A DNA stretch of 64,000 nt from DATBAX01 sp963723765 (GTDB lineage Bacteria > Acidobacteriota > Terriglobia > Terriglobales > Acidobacteriaceae). Position 1 is the first letter of the stretch. Each line of letters begins with the position of its first letter. The DNA lies in assembly GCA_963723765.1 (NCBI GenBank), contig CAVRSD010000003.1, positions 620,001 through 684,000 on the forward strand, written 5' to 3'. The position numbers and the translations under genes were made by a program. Below the pieces are notes generated by a model. The model made no database searches. It was not told where the DNA came from and was given only the letters and a program-made list of their open reading frames with translations. Below are positions 52,166 to 60,181 of the stretch, in pieces.

Positions 52166-52546
52166 TTACCCGGCCAGCAAGACCACTCCCCCGGCTACCA
52201 ATAATGCTGCTATCCAGCGGCGATGATCCACGCGTTCATGCAGGAAGATTTTGGCGGCGACGGCATTGGCCACGAAGGTCAAAGCGGCAGCGGCTGGGCC
52301 TACGAGACTGACGTCGGCCCAGGAAAGCGCGAAGAGCAGGCTGTAGAAGGCCACCGTCATGCAGAGAATCCCGAGCAGAAATTGAGGGTTGCGTAAAATG
52401 CGTCCAGCAACGGTGAGCAAACTGGTGCGCCGCCATAATGCGCCTACATCGCCGACCTGCTTCATGGCATGCGAGAGGAGAACGTCACCTGCCGACGAAG
52501 CCGCAACGATGGACAGAATCGCGCCCCATGCGTGAAGCTGCTTCAT
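52166..52546 (-). CDS. Half-size DMT (EamA/SMR-like) membrane protein, B
   Basis: A 126-aa protein with four predicted membrane helices (about residues 5-25, 45-65, 70-90, 105-125). Motifs include LFALSWADVSLVGPAAAALTFVANAVAAKIFLHERVDHRRWIAAL (given here in part: SWADVSLVGPAAAAL and FLHERVDHRRWIAALL). It resembles one half of an EamA transporter or ArnE/ArnF. Its start overlaps the stop of the related gene upstream (ATGA) and the two are alike, so they are likely to form a dimer. Confidence 0.75.
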   Translation of the reverse strand: MKQLHAWGAILSIVAASSAGDVLLSHAMKQVGDVGALWRRTSLLTVAGRILRNPQFLLGILCMTVAFYSLLFALSWADVSLVGPAAAALTFVANAVAAKIFLHERVDHRRWIAALLVAGGVVLLAG

Positions 52547-52989
52547 CGTTTTTCTCCCACTGAAACCGGTTCCGCTCTCGATTCTTCTGATTTCGCATGG
52601 TTAAGGCAGGGATCGTGAGTCAAGGCTGGACCCTGGGTAACGAAGCCGACGCCAGCCGAGATCAGCGCAATCCCCAGCCAGCGCATGGGCGAGACTTGTT
52701 CATGGAGGAAAAACTTGGCAATCAGGGCGAGCAAAACGTAGCCCAAAGACGTGGCTGGCAGAACATAAGTAAGATCCGCCCAGGAAAGGGCGGTCATGTA
52801 GGAGGCAAAAAACCCCAGCAAAAATAAAATCCCCAGGGCGACCCAGGGATTCAGAATGCAAAGAATGATGCTGGAGAGGTGGTGCAGGGAAATGCTACCA
52901 ACCTGCTTCATGCCACGGGAAAGTAGCGAATCACCGATGGCGGCGCAAACCGTAACGCCCGCCAAGACCAGATACTTGCGAAAGGTCAC
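52543..52989 (-). CDS. Half-size DMT (EamA/SMR-like) membrane protein, A
   Basis: A 148-aa four-helix membrane protein with SWADLTYVLPATSLGYVLLALIAKF and FFLHEQVSPMRWLGIALI, matching the equivalent positions in the next gene. Dimeric pairs of this kind flip lipid-linked sugars (ArnE/ArnF) or export small molecules. It is nine bases downstream of hpnJ and overlaps the next gene by four. The tail (residues 125-148) is polar. Confidence 0.75.
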   Translation of the reverse strand: MTFRKYLVLAGVTVCAAIGDSLLSRGMKQVGSISLHHLSSIILCILNPWVALGILFLLGFFASYMTALSWADLTYVLPATSLGYVLLALIAKFFLHEQVSPMRWLGIALISAGVGFVTQGPALTHDPCLNHAKSEESRAEPVSVGEKR

Positions 52990-52998
52990 TTCGTTTCC

Positions 52999-54474
52999 CT
53001 AAACGTTCACGGGCTCAGGGGTAACCGCCGAGTCTTTCTCGCGCTTGTCCTTGACCCACTTGTGCCGCATGGCGCGCACCTTGAGGAAAGCTTTGGCTTC
53101 CTTGTAAAGGCGCTTGCGATCCGCCGTATTGAAAATCGCCTTGCGGACGATCCGGTAAGCGGCCTTGGGGCGGAAATAGTATTCATCATAAAAGCGATGC
53201 ACTGAGTCGAGAATCTCATCCGCCGGCAAGCCCGGATATTGAATGTGGGCAAGCTGGTGGCCACCTTCATCCACCATCTTGGTATCTTTCACCATGAAGC
53301 CATTGCTGACCGCGTAATCGTAAAGCTCAGTGCCAGGGTACGCATGGGCAACCGATACCTGGATGGTCTCCACATCCAACTCTTTGGCGAAGGCGATGGT
53401 GTTGTTGATGGTCTCGCGAGTTTCGCCGGGCAGGCCCAGAATGAAGTCGCCGTGGATGACCAGGCCGAGTTTGTGGCAATCTTTGGTGAATTGACGGGCA
53501 CGTTCGATGGTCGCGCCTTTTTTAATGTTCTTCAGAATCTGTTGGTCGCCCGATTCGTATCCGACAATCAAGAGGCGGCAACCGGCTTCCTTCATGGCCT
53601 TGAGCGTTTCGAAATTCGTGGTAACGCGCGAGGTGCAGGACCAGGTCAGATTCAGCGGCTTCAGTTTGGCGCAGAGTTCGATGGTGCGTGCCTGTTGAAT
53701 GTTGAAAGTATCGTCGTCGAAGAAAAATTCCCGAACGTTTGGCCAATACGCTTTTGCTTTGGCCATTTCCGCTGCTACGTCGTCGGTGGAGCGCTTGCGC
53801 CAGGCATGTCCGCTGGTGGTTTGCGGCCAGAGACAGAAGGTGCACTGCGCCGGGCATCCACGAGTCGTGTACAGAGAAACAAAAGGATTAAGCAGGAACG
53901 GAACGTTGTAACGCGTTACGTCGAGATCACGCTTGTACACATCGGTGACGTGAGGCATGGCGTCGAGATCCTGCATTTGCGGACGATCGGGATTATGCAC
54001 GATCGCTCCGTCCTTCAGATAAGAAATGCCAAGAATCTCTTCGATCGGTTTGCCTTGGGCAAACTCCACCACTGAGTAGTCGAATTCTTTGCGGCAAATA
54101 AAATCGAGCACCGGGCAATCGCGCAATGAGCGCTCAGGAAGCACAGTCACATGCGGGCCGACGAAGGCGATCTTCATCGTGGGATTGGCGTCCTTGATCT
54201 TCTGCACCAGGCGGATGTCACCGGGAAAACCGGGCGTGCTGGTGTAGAGAACCAGGAACTCGTACTCTTTGGCGATGTTGATGGTCTCTTCCGCCGAGAC
54301 ATAGTGGGGCGGCGCATCCAGGAGCCGCGCACCCTCAAGCATGCCCGCCGGATAAGCCAGCCATACGGGGTACCAATAAGACTCAATTTCGCGGGTAGCT
54401 GGCCAACGTGAGCCAGCGCCACCGTCGAAATTTTCAAAGGAGGGCGGATTCAGGAACAGTGTTTTTAAAGGCAT
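52999..54474 (-). CDS. hpnJ: Hopanoid-associated radical SAM protein HpnJ
   Basis: A 491-aa cobalamin-binding-domain radical SAM protein. The N-terminus, LKTLFLNPPSFENFDGGAG followed by SRWPATREIESYWYPVWLAYP, is distinctive for HpnJ. The cluster motif is CxxxCxxC in TRGCPAQCTFCLWPQ (about residue 200). HpnJ has been tied to the cyclitol head group of hopanoids (ring contraction after HpnI and HpnK). Neither of these is in the window. The gene is on the strand opposite to the main hpn operon and leads a three-gene unit with the DMT pair. Confidence 0.88.
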   Translation of the reverse strand: MPLKTLFLNPPSFENFDGGAGSRWPATREIESYWYPVWLAYPAGMLEGARLLDAPPHYVSAEETINIAKEYEFLVLYTSTPGFPGDIRLVQKIKDANPTMKIAFVGPHVTVLPERSLRDCPVLDFICRKEFDYSVVEFAQGKPIEEILGISYLKDGAIVHNPDRPQMQDLDAMPHVTDVYKRDLDVTRYNVPFLLNPFVSLYTTRGCPAQCTFCLWPQTTSGHAWRKRSTDDVAAEMAKAKAYWPNVREFFFDDDTFNIQQARTIELCAKLKPLNLTWSCTSRVTTNFETLKAMKEAGCRLLIVGYESGDQQILKNIKKGATIERARQFTKDCHKLGLVIHGDFILGLPGETRETINNTIAFAKELDVETIQVSVAHAYPGTELYDYAVSNGFMVKDTKMVDEGGHQLAHIQYPGLPADEILDSVHRFYDEYYFRPKAAYRIVRKAIFNTADRKRLYKEAKAFLKVRAMRHKWVKDKREKDSAVTPEPVNV

Positions 54475-54685
54475 AAGGTTGAATGACTTATCTTAACATT
54501 TGCAGCAGCATTCCGGGGGCTTGTGTGTATCTTTCAGGTACACCAAAGTCTGGTCCGGATTCACGCTCTTGTCGCTTGCAAGTCTCTAATTTAGTGGCAC
54601 ATCCCGCCACTCGCAACTCATTTACGCCGGATATAGGGTTTGATGCAGCGAGCAGGGAAAAAGACCCCCAAATAGAAGCGGGCTC

Positions 54686-56014
54686 TTAATTACTATTTTC
54701 TCCTTCGACCCAGGACTCCAAATCTCCCGTGGCCCGCAGAAGCTCAATGCGGCCACGTTGTAATTCGAAATTGGCATCCTGGAGCTGGTTGTAATGCTCG
54801 TTGGCCTGGATGCGAGCATCTTCGGCATCGTGCAAGGTGGCGGAGCTTGCGTCTACGCGGATTTTAACCGCGTCAAAATTCGATTGCGCGATCTGGTATT
54901 CGAGATCGGCCACTTCCTGGGCCGCCGCCAGTTGTTCTACCGAGCGCTGCAGTTTCAAAGTCTCTTCGGAAACCTTGTCTTTGGCAGTCGTGACATCTTG
55001 CTTAGCGTGCAGCGCTTCCGCATCTGCAGCTTGCGCATGGGCGTGTTGCGATGGGTTGAAGAAGGGGAAGCGCATCACGATACCGACGGTGGCGTTGTGC
55101 TGCTGGAAACTTCCCGGCCGAAAATAGTTTTCATAATTATTAAAGGTCGCCAGCAGGGCATACTGTGCGGCAAAATCTATGGTCGGCCAGAGTGCGCGGT
55201 GCTCGCCGCGGGCGCGGAAATCCAAAGCGTTGGCATGAGTTTGTGCAAACTGGATGGTCGGACTGCTTTGCTCGGCCTTAGCCACCAGGTCATCTTCGCG
55301 TTTGATCGCAGGCAATGCCGGCATGGAATCAGGCACGGTTTCGATTGAAGACGCCGGCAGCCCGGTCAATTGCGAGAGCCGATTTCTAAGGACGTCGATT
55401 GCGCCTTGTGCCTGCGAGATACGAAGACGGGCGCGGGCAGTGGTTAATTTTGCCTGAGTACGCAGCAAAGGATTGTCCACGCCTTCCTGAATTCGCTGAT
55501 TGACGATCTGCTCCATTTTGAGTCCTTGAGACTGTTCGTCGCCGAAGTGAGTCAGCAGACCTTCCCACTTGGCCAGTTCGGCATAAGTCAACACCGTCTC
55601 CTGAATGACCTGGTTGCGCTGGTCTTTTGACTGGATGGTGCTGGCCTGCCACTCAGTCTTTGCAGCACGAACAAAATCCCTAAGAGCTGGGTTCACCAGT
55701 GCGGATTGGGTCGCGAGATTTACGATAGATGGCGCGGAGCCTTCCAGGCTCAGCGGGTATCCCCAGGTTTTCCCGAGTCCTGAACCGATGACTGCCTGTG
55801 GCAGGTATTGGTCGCGAGCTTCCAGATAACTCAGGAAAGCACGCTGTTCGTCCGCACTGGCGGCGGCTGCCACCGAACTATGTTTAAGTGCCAATTCGAC
55901 CGCGTGCTTGAGCGGAACAGACTCGGCAAACAGATGGGCAACCGAGGAGAAGAGGAAGACCGCTACTAGTAGAGGGATGGGCAAGCGCACAAAACGCAGA
56001 AGTCCATTCATCAC
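54686..56014 (-). CDS. TolC-family outer-membrane efflux protein
   Basis: A 442-aa protein with a signal peptide (about residues 1-29) and two long helical repeats typical of TolC/OEP proteins: SVPLKHAVELALKHSSVAAAAS near the start, ITTARARLRISQAQGAIDVLRNRL-like coiled coil in the middle, and ARIQANEHYNQLQDANFELQRGR near the end. It would form a trimeric outer-membrane channel with the adaptor two genes upstream. It is the last gene of the adaptor-TPR-TolC unit. Confidence 0.85.
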   Translation of the reverse strand: MMNGLLRFVRLPIPLLVAVFLFSSVAHLFAESVPLKHAVELALKHSSVAAAASADEQRAFLSYLEARDQYLPQAVIGSGLGKTWGYPLSLEGSAPSIVNLATQSALVNPALRDFVRAAKTEWQASTIQSKDQRNQVIQETVLTYAELAKWEGLLTHFGDEQSQGLKMEQIVNQRIQEGVDNPLLRTQAKLTTARARLRISQAQGAIDVLRNRLSQLTGLPASSIETVPDSMPALPAIKREDDLVAKAEQSSPTIQFAQTHANALDFRARGEHRALWPTIDFAAQYALLATFNNYENYFRPGSFQQHNATVGIVMRFPFFNPSQHAHAQAADAEALHAKQDVTTAKDKVSEETLKLQRSVEQLAAAQEVADLEYQIAQSNFDAVKIRVDASSATLHDAEDARIQANEHYNQLQDANFELQRGRIELLRATGDLESWVEGENSN

Positions 56015-56041
56015 GCCACCTTTTTGGAGAGGAGTCGCAAA

Positions 56042-57007
56042 CTAGCGATTGACACGATTCAGCGCTTCCTGAGCGACCGCAAAAGTTTTTGCCAGAGCCA
56101 GCGCCGCGCGGTATTCTTGGGCTGCGGCTGGTTTGTCTCCCTGCTTTTCCAGCAGAGTCCCTAACAGATAATGCGCCTTGAATGCGGGCGCCTGTTCCAC
56201 CGTGGATGCCGATGACACATAACGACGCAGCAATTGGCTTGCCTCGGGAAGATTCCGGTTGGTATCAAGCAGAAGATGGGCCGCGTCGACGAGGGCATCC
56301 GCCTGATCAAGCGGTGCAGTGGTCACGTGCTGGAGGGCTTCGTCCATTTCGTCCATTCGCCCGACGTGCTTGTAAAACTGCGCCAGATGCAACCACGTGC
56401 TGGCACTGCCATGACTGGCTTGAATGGCGGCGCGATATTCTTTCTCTGCAGTCACGTGATCTTTTTGCTTTTCGGCAATCCTGGCATTTACCCAATGGGC
56501 CTTGGCGGGATCGAGAGTGGCCAGCGTTTGAGCCTGGGCTTCAGCCTTGTCTCGCCCACCACCCACAATGCCCGGGGCTTCGATGTAGAACTCCGCGAGA
56601 TCGGTGCGCGCGTCCACGTTATTGGGATTCAGTTGCACGGCAGTTTCAAATTCGGTGTGAACTTTTTTTGCCAGCCCAGCGGCAGTCATAAAATTCGACT
56701 TGTCCGCCTTCTCGCCATATACGCGGCCGAGCCATAAATGATAGCGGCTGTTATTGGGATCAAGAGAGACTGCCTGTTCGCAATTAGAAATGCCGCGGTC
56801 CCACTCGCCCAGAGTGAAATAGGCCCGACAGAGCAGATTGTGGGCCTCAGGATCATTGGGGGATGAGCTGATTTGTCCACGCAGGGAAGTGATGGCATCA
56901 TCCACGCGTCCCTGCGCTAAAAGGGAGGGCGCGGAATCATCTGCGCCGGCAATGGCCGTTACAGACGTCACCAAGACCAGGAATAAAATTCTGCGCACTG
57001 ACTGCAT
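56042..57007 (-). CDS. Secreted TPR-repeat protein
   Basis: A protein of about 321 aa with a signal peptide (MQSVRRILFLVLVTSVTAIAGA) and several TPR units, for example DPEAHNLLCRAYFTLGEWDRGISNCEQAV and TWLHLAQFYKHVGRMDEMDEAL. The frame is open to an ATG at 57040 that overlaps the stop of the adaptor gene as ATGA; I prefer the ATG at 57007 for the signal peptide. It probably acts in the periplasm as a scaffold. It sits between the adaptor and the TolC-like gene. Confidence 0.8.
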   Translation of the reverse strand: MQSVRRILFLVLVTSVTAIAGADDSAPSLLAQGRVDDAITSLRGQISSSPNDPEAHNLLCRAYFTLGEWDRGISNCEQAVSLDPNNSRYHLWLGRVYGEKADKSNFMTAAGLAKKVHTEFETAVQLNPNNVDARTDLAEFYIEAPGIVGGGRDKAEAQAQTLATLDPAKAHWVNARIAEKQKDHVTAEKEYRAAIQASHGSASTWLHLAQFYKHVGRMDEMDEALQHVTTAPLDQADALVDAAHLLLDTNRNLPEASQLLRRYVSSASTVEQAPAFKAHYLLGTLLEKQGDKPAAAQEYRAALALAKTFAVAQEALNRVNR

Positions 57008-57039
57008 GGTCCCAGATTGCTTGACTCGAGCTTGCCTCA

Positions 57040-58290
57040 TCAGCGAACCACCTTCACGGCGATGCCGTTGTGCAGCGGTTTCGAGTTGAGGGAACTGAGC
57101 GCGACCAGTGCGTGTTCCGAAACTCCGTTTGTCACTTCAACTTCCGTGAGATTGAAAATGGAAGTGTCCACTTCGTGGCGTTGCAATTCCTCGTTCACAA
57201 TCTGGAACACATAGGACTTGCTGTCGTCCTGGCGGATGGCCTCGCGGGGAACGGTGAGGGCATTTTGATGCTCGGCGGTGACAATCGTGACGCCCACGTT
57301 AATATTTGGCAGCAGCTTTAAATCCTTATTGTCCACCACGCAGGTGGTTTCTCCGACGTTGCGTGCACCATGGAGTTTGACTGTCGAAGGAACCACGCTC
57401 AGAGATCCCGCCCAGGTCCGTCCGGGGATCGCGTCCCAGGTGACTTCAATCTTGTTTCCGGGGGCGAGACGAGCGATGTCAGGTTCGTCCACGAATGCAC
57501 GCACCAGAACTTTTGATAGATCGGCTTCCTGCAGGATCAAATCTCCGGGATTGACATAGTTTCCTTGATGCACCGGAAGGGAATAAACCACACCGCTAAA
57601 CGGAGCGCGAATATTCAACTGATTCAAGACGTCTTCCGCGGCGGCAAAGGCACTTTGCGCTTCTTCTTTTTGGGCTTCAACCCGAGCAATTTCCGGCTTG
57701 GAATAGCGGTTCTTCTGTTTTTGCTGAAGCAGTTTATAGTCGGCATCGGCACGGGCAAACTGGTCTTCGGCGGCTTTCACTTCGCCCAGTGACGCTGCGC
57801 CACTGCGCTGCAGCCGGCGTAGTGCGGTCACATTCCGTTGGGCAGCGGCACGGGCAGTAGAGGCCTTCACCAGATCTGCCTTCAAAGTCAGTGCTTCTTC
57901 CTGACTGCCACCGTTTTGGATTTGACTCATATCGGCTTCAGAGGTGCGCACCTGAGCTAACACACGGGCAGCCTGACTGCGAGCTTCTGCGTCATCCAGT
58001 TGAACCAGAAGCTGCCCTTTTTTGACGTGATCGCCTTCTTTCACCAGCAGCTTCTTCACCGTGGTACCGATCGGGGCATGGGCTTCAAATCGTTGTAGCG
58101 GTTCGACAATGCCATTGGTCGAAACCACACTGCGAATCGTACTTCGTGTCACGATAGCGGCCCGCACCGGGACTGGGTCATCGTGCAACCGAAACGAGGC
58201 CAACAACACGATGGCCACGACGATGCCGAGAGTCCACAAAAGCCAGCGGTGTCGTGTCCAAAATCCGTGATTGGTAGCGGTTAGAGACAT
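57040..58290 (-). CDS. HlyD/RND-type periplasmic adaptor protein
   Basis: A 416-aa membrane-fusion protein: one N-terminal membrane helix (RHRWLLWTLGIVVAIVLLASF, about residues 9-29), a lipoyl half-motif (EAHAPIGTTVKKLLVKEGDHVKKGQLLVQLDD), a helical hairpin (about residues 110-215), and the second lipoyl half (IRAPFSGVVYSLPVHQGNYVNPGDLI). The beta-barrel and membrane-proximal domains follow. It is the first gene of the unit. No inner-membrane ABC, RND or MFS pump gene is in the unit. Confidence 0.88.
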   Translation of the reverse strand: MSLTATNHGFWTRHRWLLWTLGIVVAIVLLASFRLHDDPVPVRAAIVTRSTIRSVVSTNGIVEPLQRFEAHAPIGTTVKKLLVKEGDHVKKGQLLVQLDDAEARSQAARVLAQVRTSEADMSQIQNGGSQEEALTLKADLVKASTARAAAQRNVTALRRLQRSGAASLGEVKAAEDQFARADADYKLLQQKQKNRYSKPEIARVEAQKEEAQSAFAAAEDVLNQLNIRAPFSGVVYSLPVHQGNYVNPGDLILQEADLSKVLVRAFVDEPDIARLAPGNKIEVTWDAIPGRTWAGSLSVVPSTVKLHGARNVGETTCVVDNKDLKLLPNINVGVTIVTAEHQNALTVPREAIRQDDSKSYVFQIVNEELQRHEVDTSIFNLTEVEVTNGVSEHALVALSSLNSKPLHNGIAVKVVR

Positions 58291-58398
58291 ACGGGTAACT
58301 GAACAATGTAATGTATCACTTGTGTCCTTGTTCCAAGGCTAAAGCAACTTAACCGATTAGATGCATGCGCCCTCCCTTAAAGTGCATTTTCTGAATGA

Positions 58399-58430
58399 CT
58401 TGCAGGTTTGGCTGCAAGGCTGGTTACAAT
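58399..58430 (+). promoter_or_regulatory. Inverted repeat and -10-like element upstream of queF
   Basis: Perfect arms CTTGCAG (58399-58405) and CTGCAAG (58412-58418) with spacer GTTTGG, just upstream of TACAAT (58425-58430). The queF ATG is at 58437. The repeat looks like an operator and the -10 is a good match, but the -35 is weak. Confidence 0.45.
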
Positions 58431-58436
58431 GGAGCC

Positions 58437-58847
58437 ATGCCTAAGTCGCCACGCTACACGCCGGACCATGCCAAGGCCGGCCTGGATGCGAAATTCCCCG
58501 AGATCGAAACCTGGCCCAATCAATTTCCCGGATACGAAATTATTGTGGATGATCCGGAATTTACCTCAGTGTGTCCGAAGACGGGTCTTCCGGATTTCGG
58601 GGTGCTGACCATTCGCTACACGCCAGACAAACATTGCCTGGAATTGAAATCGTTGAAGGAGTATTTACAGTCCTACCGCAATCTGGGAGTTTTTCAGGAA
58701 AACATTGTGAACCAGGTGTTGGAAGACATAGTGCGCTGGGCGCGTCCAGTGTGGGCGGAAGTGAAAGGTGATTTTCGTCCGCGCGGCGGGATTTCGACTG
58801 TGGTAATTGCCCGGTGGCCGAGGCCGAAAGGGAAGAGCAGAAGGTGA
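58437..58847 (+). CDS. queF: NADPH-dependent preQ0 reductase
   Basis: QueF reduces preQ0 to preQ1 in queuosine synthesis. This 136-aa type I QueF has the active-site Cys in DPEFTSVCPKTGLPDFGVLTI (about residue 42) and the C-terminal ELKSLKEYLQSYRNLGVFQE. The frame is open from 58395, but the ATG at 58437 starts the conserved part (PKSPRYTPDH) and has GGAG just before it. No preQ1 riboswitch was recognised. It is divergent from the adaptor gene. Confidence 0.93.
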   Translation: MPKSPRYTPDHAKAGLDAKFPEIETWPNQFPGYEIIVDDPEFTSVCPKTGLPDFGVLTIRYTPDKHCLELKSLKEYLQSYRNLGVFQENIVNQVLEDIVRWARPVWAEVKGDFRPRGGISTVVIARWPRPKGKSRR

Positions 58848-58918
58848 TCCGTCCATCTGCCTATTCCATATTAGCGACTGCATGAGTCCTGAAGTGCACT
58901 CTTAAACTTGCAGGCAGC

Positions 58919-60181
58919 ATGTTATATTCCCGCCCAGTGCCTCAAAAACTCTATCCGCGTACCGCATTGCTCCTGCTTACGCTGCTGAACCTGTTTAACT
59001 ATATTGACCGCTCAGTTTTGTATGCCGTCCAGGATTTGATTAAAGACGAATTCCACCGCAGCGATGCCGCTTTCGGCATGTTGACCAGCGTATTCTTTGT
59101 TTTCTACATGTGTGCCGCGCCCTTTATGGGGCCGTTGTCGGTACGCTTCTCGCGAAAAAAAGTCATTATTGCAGGTGCTCTGATATGGAGCGGCGCTACG
59201 CTGCTCACGGCAGTGACCCATGATTTCAATGGTTTGCTCATTCGTCACACCCTGGTGGGAATCGGCGAAGCTAGTTTTGTGATCCTCTCGCCCACGTTTA
59301 TTGCGGACATGTTCCCGGAAAATCAGCGTGGCCGCGTCATGGGCATCTTTTATCTCGCAATTCCAGTCGGCACCGCGCTTGGCTATGTCCTGGGCGGAAT
59401 CATGGGCCCGGCGTACGGCTGGCGCGTACCGTTCTATGTAGGAGCGGTGCCCGGTGTTTTGCTGGCGTTCCTGCTGGTGTTCATTCCTGAGCCTCCTCTT
59501 GGGCAGTTTGACCCGCAAGAAAAAACGCCTGACAGGGACACGCTGAAAGGGCTGGCAAAAAACCCCGCTTTTCTGACCGCTACCTTCGGCATGGCGATGA
59601 TGGTCTTCGCCCTGGGTGGATTGCAGGTATGGATGCCCACCTTTCTGCACCGCGCCCACGGCTACACTTTGGGACAAGCCAATAAGCTGTTCGGCTTGAG
59701 CACTGCAGTGAATGGTTTAGTGGCCTCCATCGCCGGCGGCTATCTTTCAGATTACCTTCTACGGCGGACGCGTTCTGCGCATTATCTGGTTTCCGCAGTG
59801 AGCCTTGCGTTGGGAATCCCAGCCATGTGGATGGCTCTTTACACCGACGGGAATCGCATGGTGGTGGGCATCTTTGCAGCGGAGTTCTTGCTCTTGCTGA
59901 ACACAGGGCCGTTGAACGCTGCCGTTATCAATTCAGTCGGCGCTCATGTACGGGCGATGGCGCTGGCAGCTAATATTTTCATTTTCCATCTGTTCGGCGA
60001 CGTGCCTTCCGCCTGGCTGATCGGCTATCTTTCGGATCACTATTCACTGAGGACCGCTTTCATGGGGCCGGTGATTGCGGTTGGACTTTCCTCTGCCATA
60101 CTGTTTTACGGGATGAAATTCGCTCCGGCGGTTCGTTTGGATACTTCGCCTGCTGGCGAGGCGAAGGCAGAAGCTGGATGA
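58919..60181 (+). CDS. MFS transporter (spinster-like)
   Basis: A 420-aa major facilitator with 12 likely membrane helices. Motifs include FNYIDRSVLYAVQDLIKDEF (first helix, with the Asp-Arg pair), the loop motif MGPLSVRFSRKKVIIAGALIWS and the second-half GGYLSDYLLRRTRSAHY. The Spinster/Spns-type subfamily moves lipids such as lysophospholipids; that substrate is inferred. The stop overlaps the glycosyltransferase start by four bases (ATGA), so the two are co-translated. Confidence 0.86.
   Translation: MLYSRPVPQKLYPRTALLLLTLLNLFNYIDRSVLYAVQDLIKDEFHRSDAAFGMLTSVFFVFYMCAAPFMGPLSVRFSRKKVIIAGALIWSGATLLTAVTHDFNGLLIRHTLVGIGEASFVILSPTFIADMFPENQRGRVMGIFYLAIPVGTALGYVLGGIMGPAYGWRVPFYVGAVPGVLLAFLLVFIPEPPLGQFDPQEKTPDRDTLKGLAKNPAFLTATFGMAMMVFALGGLQVWMPTFLHRAHGYTLGQANKLFGLSTAVNGLVASIAGGYLSDYLLRRTRSAHYLVSAVSLALGIPAMWMALYTDGNRMVVGIFAAEFLLLLNTGPLNAAVINSVGAHVRAMALAANIFIFHLFGDVPSAWLIGYLSDHYSLRTAFMGPVIAVGLSSAILFYGMKFAPAVRLDTSPAGEAKAEAG

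Noticed and set aside
58291..58436. preQ1 riboswitch upstream of queF
   Set aside because: I could not find the conserved loop or A-rich tail of preQ1-I or preQ1-II; only a simple inverted repeat is present.
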